A stretch of 64,000 bases of DNA, taken from SKPT01 sp040905445. GTDB lineage: Bacteria; Planctomycetota; Phycisphaerae; Phycisphaerales; Phycisphaeraceae. The stretch is taken from positions 248,001 to 312,000 of the forward strand of contig JBBDRN010000020.1 in the NCBI GenBank assembly GCA_040905445.1, given 5' to 3'. Each line of letters opens with the position of its first letter. Within the stretch, counting starts at the first letter, position 1. Below, in pieces: positions 56,188 to 64,000 of this stretch. The position numbers and the translations under genes were made by a program. The notes beneath the pieces were generated by a model. The model was given only the letters and a program-made list of their open reading frames with translations. It did no database searches and had not been told where the DNA came from.

Positions 56188-57549
56188 ATGATGCCGCGGA
56201 TTGCCATTGTGGGTCGACCGAACGTCGGCAAGTCGAGCCTGCTGAACATGCTGGCGCGGCGGCGGGTGTCGATCGTCGACCCCACCGCCGGGGTGACGCG
56301 CGACCGCGTGGCGACGGACGTCGAGCTGCTCGCCGATGGCCCCGACGAGCGCGACGAGCTCGTCGAGGTGATCGACACGGGCGGCTACGGGCTGCACGAC
56401 AACGACACGCTGAGCGCGGATGTCGAGCGGCAGATCGCCCGGGCGCTGGCGGACGCGGACCTGGTGCTGTTCGTCGTCGACGTCCAGGCGGGGCTCCTGC
56501 CGCTGGACCAGACGGTGGCGCGGCTGCTGCGCGAGGGCGACGCCCGCGAGACGCCCGTGCTGCTGGTGGCGAACAAGACCGACGAGCTCAAGCATGAGGC
56601 CGAGGCCTACGAGATGCTCAAGCTCGGCTTCGGCGAGCCGCTGAAGGTCTCCGCCACGACGGGGCACAACCGTTTCGAGTTGTTTCGCGCCATCCGCGAG
56701 CGGATCGACTTCACCCGCTTTGAGGACCGCGCCGACGAGGCAGGCGTGGTCAAGCTCGCGCTCGTGGGCAAGCGCAACGCGGGCAAGAGCACCATGGTCA
56801 ACGCCCTGGCGCGGGATGATCGCGTGATCGTCTCGGAGCAGGAGGGCACGACGCGCGACGCGGTCGACGTGCGCTTCGAGTACGACGGCCGATCGTTCAT
56901 GGCCATCGACACCGCCGGCCTTCGCAAGCGCAAGAGCATGGCGGATGACATCGAATATTACTCGCATCACCGGGCGCTGCGGTCGGTGCGGCGGGCGGAC
57001 GTGTGCCTGCTGGTCATCGACGCGACGGTGTCGGTGTCGCAGGTGGATCGCCAGCTCGCGCACGAGATTCTCAAGCACCATCGGCCGACGATCATCGTGG
57101 TCAACAAGTGGGACCTGACCGAGGCGGAGTTCACGCAGGAGCAGTTCGTCGAGTACCTGGACAACGCGCTCAAGGGGCTGAGCTTCGCGCCGATCGCGTT
57201 CGTCAGCGCCCACAAGGGCGAGGGGATGGCGGAGCTGCTGGAGACGGCGGCCGCGCTGCACGAGCAGGCGGGCGTGCGGCTGGGCACGGCGGAGCTCAAC
57301 GAGGTGATGGAGGAGCTCATGTCCGAACGCGGGCCGGCGCCGCAGAAGGGGCGGCGGGCGCGCATCTATTACGCCACGCAGGTCGAGACGCACCCGCCGA
57401 CGATCGCGCTGTTCGTCAACAACCCGGACCTGGTGGACGACAACTACCAGCGGTTCCTGCTGAACAAGTTCCACGAGCTGCTGCCCTACACCGAGGTGCC
57501 GATCAAGCTGTTGATCCGCGGCCGGCAGGTCGTGCGCGGCTCGGGGTGA
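56188..57549 (+). CDS. der: Ribosome biogenesis GTPase Der (EngA)
   Basis: 453 aa. Double GTPase needed for 50S assembly. First G domain: VGRPNVGKSS (P-loop), DTGGYGLHD, NKTDE. Second: VGKRNAGKSTM, DTAGLRKRK, NKWDL. The C-terminal KH-like domain includes RIYYATQVETHPPTIALFVN. ATG 56188 has a GAGGT about 9 bases upstream; ATG 56191 is possible. Family D palindromes lie on both sides of the gene. Confidence 0.96.
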   Translation: MMPRIAIVGRPNVGKSSLLNMLARRRVSIVDPTAGVTRDRVATDVELLADGPDERDELVEVIDTGGYGLHDNDTLSADVERQIARALADADLVLFVVDVQAGLLPLDQTVARLLREGDARETPVLLVANKTDELKHEAEAYEMLKLGFGEPLKVSATTGHNRFELFRAIRERIDFTRFEDRADEAGVVKLALVGKRNAGKSTMVNALARDDRVIVSEQEGTTRDAVDVRFEYDGRSFMAIDTAGLRKRKSMADDIEYYSHHRALRSVRRADVCLLVIDATVSVSQVDRQLAHEILKHHRPTIIVVNKWDLTEAEFTQEQFVEYLDNALKGLSFAPIAFVSAHKGEGMAELLETAAALHEQAGVRLGTAELNEVMEELMSERGPAPQKGRRARIYYATQVETHPPTIALFVNNPDLVDDNYQRFLLNKFHELLPYTEVPIKLLIRGRQVVRGSG

Positions 57550-57563
57550 TGCAGGCGCACGGT

Positions 57564-57724
57564 ATAAAGCCGGGACCGGTGGTCCCGGCCGAGGCTCGGT
57601 GGCGGTCCATTTGTCAGCGGGCCATCCGTCGCGCTGTTTTGGAGTGGCGTGGGTGACGGGTGGGGTTGGTGGCGTTTTCAGCACGTATCGCGGCTTCGGC
57701 CGGGACTACCGGTCCCGGCTTTAT
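57564..57724. repeat. Inverted repeat, family D copies 2 and 3
   Basis: ATAAAGCCGGGACCGGTGGT (from 57564) and CCGGGACTACCGGTCCCGGC with TTTAT (to 57724) are each palindromic and also complementary to one another. They lie between the convergent der and glycosidase-like genes, and the right copy supplies the TAA stop of the latter. Confidence 0.8.
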
Positions 57725-58947
57725 GGTTCGTCGATCGGGATGCGGTAGAGGTGGGTGTCCCAGGCGTTGAAGGTCTGCTCGAAGCTGCCGTCTTCCAGCG
57801 TGACGGTGCGGTCTTCGCCGATCACCTCCGCGTCGTGCGTGCCTTCGAGGCCGGCGATGGTGAAGCGCGCGGTCGCGTCGCTGTCGCGGGTGCGCACGGT
57901 AAAGAGGTAAAGCGCCCCGTCGTGCTCCTTGAGCATTGCCGCGACGGGCTCGACGCGGTACTCGGCGCGGATGTCGTCATGGCGCTCGCCGTCGGTGATG
58001 AGCACGTCGAGGCGGTCCTCGATGCTCGGGCTGTGAATGACGGGGGCGAGGGCGGTGAGGGTGGCGTTGATGTCGCGCGCGGCGGGCCGCAACTCATCGT
58101 CGTTCAGCAACGCGTGCTCGGAGATCATCTCGCCGCCGCGATTCCACGAGTGCACGAAGTAGGTGATGCCGGTGGCGCCGTGGATGACGGCCATCCACGC
58201 CTCGGCGCGGAGCTGCTGGGCGGTGGCCTTGCCGTGGCCGTGGATGTCGGAGCCTTCGAGGATGGCCCAGACGGGCTTGTCGTCGTCGGTCCAGTCGCGG
58301 AGGCGCTGCGTGCCGTAGGCGACGCGCCAGATCTGACCGGCGATCGCGCCCTCGCGCGGATTGGCGGCCGCGGGATAGATGTCGAACGAGAGGATGTCGG
58401 CCCCGCGCTGGTAGCCGAGGTAGTCGCCGGGCTCGTTGGTGCGCACGCCGCGGCCGTGCCAGCCGTTCCAGGCGACGCCCTGGCCGAGGTTGAGGTAGAT
58501 CGGACGCGTCGGGTCGATCTCGCGCATGGCCTCGTAGCGCTCGCGAATCTGCTCGGGCGTGACGGGCGGGCCCCAGCCGCCGCCCTCGGCGGCCTGGGCG
58601 TTGTCCGGCTCGTCCTGCTGCATCCAGGCGACGATGACGTCGGCGAGCGGGTCACCGGCCTCGACAAGTGAGCGGGTGTACGCGTTCTGGCTGGTGATCG
58701 CATGCATCCCCGCGGCCTGCAGGGCGGTGAGCTGCTGTTCGGTCGGCCCCGCCCACAGGCCGATGTAGACGTTCACGCCGATGTCGGCGTAGTCGTCGGC
58801 GCGGCCGGGGTCCTGAAGCCAGACGCCGATGGGGAAGTAGGCCGGATCGTTGGGCGGCCCGTTGTCCCACGGAGCGTAGAGCGTGTCGGCGTGGGCGGTG
58901 TTCATGATCGCAAGTGCCAGAACGAGGGCGGTGGCGAGGCGGTGCAT
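57721..58947 (-). CDS. Secreted glycoside hydrolase-like TIM-barrel protein
   Basis: 408 aa. Signal peptide 1-20 (LVLALAIMNTAHA). The barrel-like core includes YFPIGVWLQDPGRADDYADI, GVNVYIGLWAG, VAWMQQDEPDN (Glu113, acid/base candidate), DILSFDIYPA, VWAILEGSD (second acidic candidate) and GATGITYFVHSW. A small beta domain (FTVRTRDSDATARFTIAGLE) ends the chain. The family resembles uncharacterised DUF-type glycosidases of planctomycetes; the substrate is unknown. ATG 58947 directly precedes the signal peptide. Followed upstream by the beta-helix gene in the same direction. Confidence 0.75.
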   Translation of the reverse strand: MHRLATALVLALAIMNTAHADTLYAPWDNGPPNDPAYFPIGVWLQDPGRADDYADIGVNVYIGLWAGPTEQQLTALQAAGMHAITSQNAYTRSLVEAGDPLADVIVAWMQQDEPDNAQAAEGGGWGPPVTPEQIRERYEAMREIDPTRPIYLNLGQGVAWNGWHGRGVRTNEPGDYLGYQRGADILSFDIYPAAANPREGAIAGQIWRVAYGTQRLRDWTDDDKPVWAILEGSDIHGHGKATAQQLRAEAWMAVIHGATGITYFVHSWNRGGEMISEHALLNDDELRPAARDINATLTALAPVIHSPSIEDRLDVLITDGERHDDIRAEYRVEPVAAMLKEHDGALYLFTVRTRDSDATARFTIAGLEGTHDAEVIGEDRTVTLEDGSFEQTFNAWDTHLYRIPIDEP

Positions 58948-59030
58948 GGCGGCGCTCCCAATGGGTGCGGGTAGAGCGAAGCGAAGGGTGCGGCAACGGC
59001 CCGGCCGCGAAACCGACGGCGCGTCGAAGG

Positions 59031-61346
59031 TCACTCATGCCCTTGGTACTCATACGCGCCGATGTCCGGCGCCGGGCCGTAGTGGCGCGGGTTGCCTTCG
59101 AGGTCGCGGTCGATGCCGAGGTCAAGGCCCGCGTCGATGGCGGGGCTGCCGGGGCGGAGGCGGTAGTCGAGCTCGGCGGGATTTTCGAACAGCCGGCGCA
59201 GGTCCTGGACGTATTGGGAGCCGTCGGGCAGGTTGTCGGCGTCGTCGCTCTGGCCGATGCGTGTGTAGATGTTGTGGCTGAACTCGCCGGGGAGGTTGCC
59301 CGAGGAGCCGGCCATGATGTTGTTGTGGACGTAGAGGCCGTCGATATCGTCGCTGTTGGTGAAGAGGGCGGCGACCCAGGTGCTGGTGTGGCGTTCGGGG
59401 CCGACGAGGACGTTGTGCTCGATGCGGAGGTTTTCGTGCCAGCCGGTCCAGATGCCGATGACGGTGCCGTTGTGGTGCAGGAAATTGTTGCGGACGGTGA
59501 CGTTGGCGCTATCCTGGAGGGTCAGGGCGATGCCGTTGCTGTAAGAAAGGTTGCCTTCGACGAGGATGTCGCGAGAGTTGGCGTAGACGGTCAGGCCGTT
59601 GGCGTGGACGCCCGTGTGCCCGGTGACGGTGTTGTAGGTCATCTCGCTGCGCTCGCTGCCGAAGAACCCGATGCCGGTCGAGCCGTTCTTGTGCAGGCGG
59701 TTGCCGGTGACGACGGAGTCGGCGATGGTCAGGCGGAAGCCGCGGGCGTTGCGGTTGTGGTGGATGTAGTTGTTTTCAATGCGGACGTGCTCGCCGTGGA
59801 CGACGGCGATGGCGGAGTCGCGGCCGCGGGACTGGGCAAAGCGGACTTCGTTGTCGCGGATGGTGAGGTGTCGGGTGCCGCCGGAGGAGTGGATGCCGCG
59901 GGCCGGGCTGCCGCCCTGCTTCTGGATGATGAAGCCCTGGATGGTGATGTGGGCCTGGCCCTGGATGCGGAAGCCCACGTCGTAGCGCGAGGCGGAGACG
60001 TTTTCGGGGCCTTCGGGCCCGGCGTCGAGCGGCCAGAGGTAGACGTCGCCGTCGGGACTGAGGTAGTACTCGCCCGGGGCCGTGATCGCGCTCAGCGCGT
60101 TGAGCAGGGCGAAGAGGCCCTCGTCGTCGGGGTACTGCTCGGCCTTGAGCGCCTCCATCTGAATCTCGTGACGCTCGGGCACGTACCCAAGCACGCGCTG
60201 GTAGTAGATGCGGTTGGGCTTGGCCCAGATGGCAAAGTACGCGCCGTCCCAGGCCCGCGGATCGTCCTGGGTGAAGAAGGTCGGATCGGCGTAGGTGGTG
60301 CGTGGGTCCTCGCCGCCGGCGCGGAGGACGTTGTTGCCCGCCGCGTTGACGGCCTCGATCTCGCGGATCGCACCGTAGGCCGGGTCGCCGCCATGGATGC
60401 TGCGGATCTCGAATGTCACCTGGTCGAAGGCGACCGGGGCATCGAGCTCGAACTCGAAGCGCCCCTCCTCGTTGGGCAACTCCTCGACGATGATCTCGCG
60501 GCCCTCGACAAGGAAGGCGATCTCGCGCGGACGGGTCGAGCGGCGGTCGGTGGTGATCGCAAAGGCGCGGGCCTCGGCGCGCTCGGGCAGGTGGAAGGTG
60601 ATGCTCGCGTCCTGCATCGGGTCGATGATGGCGAACGAGGAGCCCGAGCCGTCGATCATGTTCTCGTGCGGGTGGCTGGAGTTGCCGAACAGGCCGACGG
60701 TTTCGATGCGGGCCAGGCCCTGCGTCTCGGGGCGCGGGGGATTGATCGAGCGCATCGTGCTGGTGTCGTCCATGAAGAAGGGGTCGGCGGGGCTGGGGTC
60801 GCGGGCGACGGACAGGAGGTTGTCGCCCTGCGTGAGGTTGAGGAGGAAGACGTCGGCCTGCTCTATGGCACGGGCGACGTAGATGTTCTCCCAGTTGGGG
60901 TTGCCGCGTGCCTCGTCGATGGACTCGATCCGGCGCCAGCCGTCGATGGGCACGGAGCCGTCGATGATGGCGGGGCCGTCGCCGAAGTCACCGGCCGTGT
61001 TGCCGTCGTAGACGATCGGGTCGCCGTCGCTGCCCGAGGTGGTAACGTGGATCGTGCCGCGGTAGTGGACGCCGCCCTTGAAGATGACGCGGTCGCCGGC
61101 GGCGAGCTCGACCTCGCCGGCGCTGGCGCGGGCGCGTTCGTCGCCGGGGGCGTGGCGGAAGGGGCGGCTGGGGCTCAGGCCGTCGGCGCGGTCCGAGCCG
61201 GCGTCGTAATCGACGTAGAACGTCCGGGCGTCGGCGGGGGAGGGGGTGGCGGCCAAGGTCGTGACGGCGAATGCCAGAGTGGCGAGCGTGGTGAGCGCGA
61301 TCGAGACGAGGCGCGAGGCTAGGGCGTGGTGACGGTCCGCGTGCAT
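59031..61346 (-). CDS. Secreted right-handed beta-helix protein with discoidin-like insert
   Basis: 771 aa. Signal peptide about 1-33. The start of the mature part (RTFYVDYDAGSDRADGLSPS, RPFRHAPGD) is typical of polysaccharide lyase 6-like beta-helix proteins. Residues about 215-330 are an F5/8-type or discoidin-like region (ASITFHLPERAEARAFAITT). Residues about 460-690 hold parallel beta-helix repeats (HLTIRDNEVRFAQSRGRDSA, HVRIENNYIHHN, DILVEGNLSYSNGIALTL, VTVRNNFLHHN). The C-terminus ends RHYGPAPDIGAYEYQ, a common end motif. Probably binds or cleaves polysaccharide. It starts the pair with the glycosidase-like gene downstream (83 bases). Confidence 0.85.
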   Translation of the reverse strand: MHADRHHALASRLVSIALTTLATLAFAVTTLAATPSPADARTFYVDYDAGSDRADGLSPSRPFRHAPGDERARASAGEVELAAGDRVIFKGGVHYRGTIHVTTSGSDGDPIVYDGNTAGDFGDGPAIIDGSVPIDGWRRIESIDEARGNPNWENIYVARAIEQADVFLLNLTQGDNLLSVARDPSPADPFFMDDTSTMRSINPPRPETQGLARIETVGLFGNSSHPHENMIDGSGSSFAIIDPMQDASITFHLPERAEARAFAITTDRRSTRPREIAFLVEGREIIVEELPNEEGRFEFELDAPVAFDQVTFEIRSIHGGDPAYGAIREIEAVNAAGNNVLRAGGEDPRTTYADPTFFTQDDPRAWDGAYFAIWAKPNRIYYQRVLGYVPERHEIQMEALKAEQYPDDEGLFALLNALSAITAPGEYYLSPDGDVYLWPLDAGPEGPENVSASRYDVGFRIQGQAHITIQGFIIQKQGGSPARGIHSSGGTRHLTIRDNEVRFAQSRGRDSAIAVVHGEHVRIENNYIHHNRNARGFRLTIADSVVTGNRLHKNGSTGIGFFGSERSEMTYNTVTGHTGVHANGLTVYANSRDILVEGNLSYSNGIALTLQDSANVTVRNNFLHHNGTVIGIWTGWHENLRIEHNVLVGPERHTSTWVAALFTNSDDIDGLYVHNNIMAGSSGNLPGEFSHNIYTRIGQSDDADNLPDGSQYVQDLRRLFENPAELDYRLRPGSPAIDAGLDLGIDRDLEGNPRHYGPAPDIGAYEYQGHE

Positions 61347-61380
61347 GGGGTTACTTCCTGGTCATGGGCTGCGACCTGCG

Positions 61381-61390
61381 CGGGGGGGGG
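61381..61390. repeat. G homopolymer upstream of the beta-helix gene
   Basis: About ten consecutive Gs (after GC) in the region between ispE and the beta-helix gene. Comparable runs occur at 15421, 16319, 34910, 46709 and in tsaB. Confidence 0.5.
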
Positions 61391-61493
61391 GGCGAATTCA
61401 GCCCCTGTACGATCCTTGCCCGGGGTGCGTGTGTCAAGATGCTGCGGCGGGAGCCGCGATTTTCCGGGCGCTGATGCCAGATTCCGCGTGTGG

Positions 61494-62390
61494 TCACGGG
61501 GTGCGGGTCGCGATGGCGGGCGCGTCGGTAACCACGGTGATCCGGGCCGCGACGGCGGCAGCGTCGTCGGCGTCGCGAGCGAGGACGAAGAGGGCCGCTC
61601 CGGAGCCGGTGACGTGCACCGCCCGGTCGAGCTCGCGCGCGAGCCGGCCGCGCAGGTCGGCGAGCGCGGGGCGGACGCGCGTCGCCGGCATCGCCAGGTC
61701 GTTGAAGAGCTCGGCGTCGACAGGCAGGCCGCGGCGGGCGAGCGCGCTGACGCGCGGGGTGTCGACGGGCGACGCGGCTTGCTCGTCGAACGCGAGGTAG
61801 ACCTCGCCGGTGGGGCAGGTGATGGCGGGCATCGCCAGGGCGAGGTGGATGGGCTGGGGCAGGGTGGTGGGCTCGATGACGTGGCCGACGCCGGTGACGA
61901 GCGCCGCGGGCGAGCCATGCAGCGCGGCGACGAGGAAGGGGACGTCGCTGCCGAGTTGGGCGGCGAGCTCGCGCAGCGTCGCTTCGCCGAGGTGGAGCTC
62001 GAAGAGGTGATCGACGGCGAGGAGGGTCGCGGCGGCGGCGCTCGAGCCGCCGCCGAGGCCGGCCCCCGTGGGCACGTGCTTGGCGAGACGGGCGTCGATG
62101 GGCAGCGGCCGACCGACGCGGTGCTCGACCAGGCGGTGGGCGCGGACGGCGAGGTCGTCATCGAGCGGCCAGTCGACGCGCTGCGCTGCGGCGGGGCCGG
62201 CCGGGTCGAACGCGATCGCCCAGGTGGTGGGGCCGTCGGCAAGGCGGGTGAGCGTGAGGCGGTCGCCGAACGCCAGGGCGACCATCCAGCTCGCGATCAG
62301 GTGGTACCCGGTGGCGTCCGACGGGCCGACGCTCAGGGCGAGATTGACCTTGGCGGGGCAGGTGAAGGTAAGCGGTGCTGCGCTGGGCAT
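61494..62390 (-). CDS. ispE: 4-diphosphocytidyl-2-C-methyl-D-erythritol kinase
   Basis: 298 aa. ATP-dependent kinase of the MEP isoprenoid pathway, which would supply the farnesyl diphosphate used by hpnC/D. GHMP fold: CPAKVNLALSVG (motif 1), VPTGAGLGGGSSAAAATL (motif 2, ATP loop), and VHVTGSGAALFVLA (motif 3). GSDVPFLVAALHG is typical of IspE. ATG 62390 starts MPSAAPLTFTCPAKVN. Divergent from xseB. Confidence 0.92.
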   Translation of the reverse strand: MPSAAPLTFTCPAKVNLALSVGPSDATGYHLIASWMVALAFGDRLTLTRLADGPTTWAIAFDPAGPAAAQRVDWPLDDDLAVRAHRLVEHRVGRPLPIDARLAKHVPTGAGLGGGSSAAAATLLAVDHLFELHLGEATLRELAAQLGSDVPFLVAALHGSPAALVTGVGHVIEPTTLPQPIHLALAMPAITCPTGEVYLAFDEQAASPVDTPRVSALARRGLPVDAELFNDLAMPATRVRPALADLRGRLARELDRAVHVTGSGAALFVLARDADDAAAVAARITVVTDAPAIATRTP

Positions 62391-62503
62391 GGCGGGGGGC
62401 AGGGAGGGGTGGCGGCGGTGGCGGGGTGGCGGGGTGCATTGTGCCGCATCGCACAGCCGCCTGCACACGCCTGCACGCCCGAAAGCGGTACACTGTCGCG
62501 GCG

Positions 62504-62806
62504 ATGAGCGATGCCAAACGCGACAAGGCGGTCAAGCAGATGAAGTTCGACGAGGCCCTGGCGGAGCTCGAGGCGCTCGTCGAGCGCATCGAATCGGGCG
62601 AGGTGGGCCTGGAGGAGGCGCTCAAGCAGTACGAGCGGGGCATTGCGTTGATCGACCGCTGCCGGACCGTGCTGGGGGCCGCCGAGCAGCGCATCGCCGA
62701 GCTGACCGCGGACGCGGCGGGCAAACTGGAGGTCGTCGAGGGGGAGGCGGACAACATTGCGCAAGGTGGGGATTCGGCCGATGAAAGTGAGGATACGCCG
62801 CTCTAA
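62504..62806 (+). CDS. xseB: Exodeoxyribonuclease VII small subunit
   Basis: 100 aa. Signature MKFDEALAELEALVERIESG and LEEALKQYERGIALIDRC. Binds XseA in exonuclease VII. ATG 62504. An acidic tail of about 30 residues extends past the usual end. The xseA partner is at 4315, so the subunits are not co-transcribed. Confidence 0.95.
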   Translation: MSDAKRDKAVKQMKFDEALAELEALVERIESGEVGLEEALKQYERGIALIDRCRTVLGAAEQRIAELTADAAGKLEVVEGEADNIAQGGDSADESEDTPL

Positions 62807-62875
62807 AGCCGTCGATTTCAGGCCTGCGGTCTGGGTGTCATCGCCGAGGCCCACGGCGAATGAGGAGGCACATCG

Positions 62876-63181
62876 ATGGCCGATGTCCTGGAAAAGCATG
62901 CCCGACGCATCCATGATCTCATCGCCGCGCAACGCGGCGCGACCGTTTTGGCGTTCGTCACGCTAATGTTGCCGTTACTGAGCCCGGTGCTGGTGATCGC
63001 GTGCCTGCTGTACGGGGCCGAGAGCAGATGGCTGCTTCGGCGTTACCCTGAACTGGAGCCTCAGCAAGCGGCGGCTTTGCGTTCGGCGAAGACGCGGTTT
63101 CTCGTTGTGGGTTGCGTGCATGTTGGGCTGTGGGTCCTGCTGCTAGCGGCTCTTGTCGTCGCGCTGCGGGGCGGTTCGTAA
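62876..63181 (+). CDS. Small two-helix membrane protein, unknown
   Basis: 101 aa. Membrane segments VLAFVTLMLPLLSPVLVIAC and FLVVGCVHVGLWVLLLAAL. A short polar loop (RRYPELEPQQAAALRSAKTR) joins them. ATG 62876 follows GAGGAGG. Lies between xseB and the prepilin peptidase; no family recognised. Confidence 0.7.
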   Translation: MADVLEKHARRIHDLIAAQRGATVLAFVTLMLPLLSPVLVIACLLYGAESRWLLRRYPELEPQQAAALRSAKTRFLVVGCVHVGLWVLLLAALVVALRGGS

Positions 63182-63230
63182 TGCACGCCGACTGCTTCGG
63201 ACGCGCGTCGTATTGGTGGGAGAAGCCTAG

Positions 63231-64000
63231 TTGGACCCGTTGCTCATCTGGTTGATCTTCGTCGTCGGCGTCGGCGCCTGCGTCGGCAGCTTCCTCAACG
63301 TGGTGGCGTATCGCTTGCCCGAGGGCAAGAGCATCGTCACGCCGCCGTCCGCGTGCCCGCGGTGCGGGCATCACCTCGCGTGGTACGACAACATTCCGGT
63401 GCTGGGCTGGGTGATGCTGCGTGGGCGCTGCCGGTATTGCCGCGAGCCGATCAGCGTGCAGTACCCGCTCGTCGAGGCGGCGACGGCGGCGCTGTTCGGC
63501 GGGGTCTACGTCGTCTACTACATGACGGACCTGCGGCCGGGGCTGGCCGACGCCGGGCCGGGGGCGACGTGGCCGGTGCTGGTGATGCACCTGGTGCTGA
63601 TCGCGGGGCTGATCGCGGCGACGCTGATCGACGCGCGGCTGTACATCATCCCGCTGCAGATCCCGTGGCTGGTCACCGTCGTGGCCGTCGTCGGTCTGCC
63701 CGCGGCGGTGGCGCTGGGCTGGCAGCCGGTGCTGCCGGGCGTGGTGCCTGCAATGGGCCCCGGCGCCCTGGCGGCGGCGCTGGGGGCGCTGGCGGGGCTC
63801 GGCGTGGCGGTGGCGCTGCTGCTGGCGGGGCTGCTGCCGCGCAGCTTTGACGAGGCGGAACTCGAAGACGACGCCCCCGCCCCTGCTACCACGGCGCCCG
63901 CCACACCCGCCACCGAGGCCGGCGGATCGGCGAGCGACCCGGAGTCGTGGCTGGCGCATCCGCACCCGAGGCGGGAGGTGCTCAAGGAGCTGCTCTTCCT
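63231..64000 (+). CDS. pilD: Prepilin peptidase (A24 family), partial at window end
   Basis: 256 codons visible; the gene runs off the window. Processes and N-methylates type IV prepilins and type II secretion pseudopilins at the inner membrane. Start TTG 63231 lies directly after an in-frame TAG, with GGGAGAAG before it. Membrane start LLIWLIFVVGVGACVGSFLN; the zinc tetracysteine motif CPRCGHHLAWYDNIP...CRYCREP; first catalytic Asp in ATLIDARLYIIP. The second catalytic Asp (GxGD) should follow beyond 64000. A Pro/Ala-rich cytoplasmic insertion (ELEDDAPAPATTAPATPAT) is visible near the end. Confidence 0.9.
   Translation, partial: MDPLLIWLIFVVGVGACVGSFLNVVAYRLPEGKSIVTPPSACPRCGHHLAWYDNIPVLGWVMLRGRCRYCREPISVQYPLVEAATAALFGGVYVVYYMTDLRPGLADAGPGATWPVLVMHLVLIAGLIAATLIDARLYIIPLQIPWLVTVVAVVGLPAAVALGWQPVLPGVVPAMGPGALAAALGALAGLGVAVALLLAGLLPRSFDEAELEDDAPAPATTAPATPATEAGGSASDPESWLAHPHPRREVLKELLF

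Noticed and set aside
1..64000. tRNA and rRNA genes
   Set aside because: No cloverleaf with a GTTC-A/GATC-type T-loop and no rRNA-like stretch was found by eye; a covariance search (tRNAscan-SE/Infernal) would be decisive.

Overview
The window is GC-rich bacterial chromosome, almost certainly from a planctomycete of the class Phycisphaerae. This is an inference from three things: secreted proteins ending in a PEP-CTERM sorting tail preceded by a dockerin-like pair beginning GDMNLDG, membrane proteins with a C-terminal CPxCGYDLRGS-type zinc ribbon, and a gene set rich in secreted polysaccharide-active and beta-helix proteins beside Gram-negative functions (hopanoid squalene genes, lipoproteins, prepilin peptidase). 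I see no tRNA, rRNA, CRISPR array, transposase or prophage. The sequence starts in intergenic DNA and ends inside a prepilin peptidase gene. There is one 10-base N gap, inside tsaB.

Layout. 0-10 kb: PEP-CTERM retropepsin-like protein, a broken acetyl-xylan-esterase-like gene, gap, xseA, a Gfo/Idh/MocA oxidoreductase and a secreted DUF4091/GH123-like protein. 10-14 kb: a tandemly duplicated, lower-GC module made of a zinc-ribbon membrane protein divergent from a secreted trypsin-like protease. The first protease copy is a truncated, frameshifted remnant; the second is intact and carries dockerin and PEP-CTERM ends. 14-27 kb: prfA and rpmE (bL31), purE, a GH5-like glycosidase, csoR-copA with a visible CsoR operator, a MazG-like protein, aspS, a two-domain M16 peptidase and an IscA-like protein. 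27-31 kb: hpnC-hpnD-hpnE, which make squalene for hopanoids. 31-46 kb: nadK, two MDR dehydrogenases, rnpA-yidD, hemB, a lipoprotein, a TPR-like membrane protein with an RluD-type pseudouridine synthase, a PduO-type cobalamin adenosyltransferase, purF, UDP-xylose synthase and an SDR. 46-64 kb: pterin dehydratase, a FlgI-like/HEAT lipoprotein, smc, a PocR-GAF-PP2C phosphatase, tsaB, der, two secreted carbohydrate-related proteins, ispE, xseB and prepilin peptidase.

Genes that work together: hpnC/D/E (two farnesyl-PP to squalene), csoR/copA (copper sensing and export), rnpA/yidD, rpmE/prfA, and xseA with xseB (exonuclease VII, here about 57 kb apart). purE and purF belong to one pathway but are not adjacent. 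The secreted proteins (GH123-like, GH5-like, GH-like, beta-helix, M16 and trypsin-like peptidases) and the MocA/SDR/MDR oxidoreductases suggest a degrader of complex polysaccharides.

The most unusual layer is intergenic. At least ten different families of self-complementary repeats sit between genes, most often between convergent genes. Several enter coding sequence: one forms a perfect hairpin inside smc, one encodes the C-terminus of the GH5-like protein, one supplies the stop codons of three genes, and one borders the 10-kb tandem duplication. A second anomaly is a sharp composition and codon-use change covering the GAD domain of aspS.
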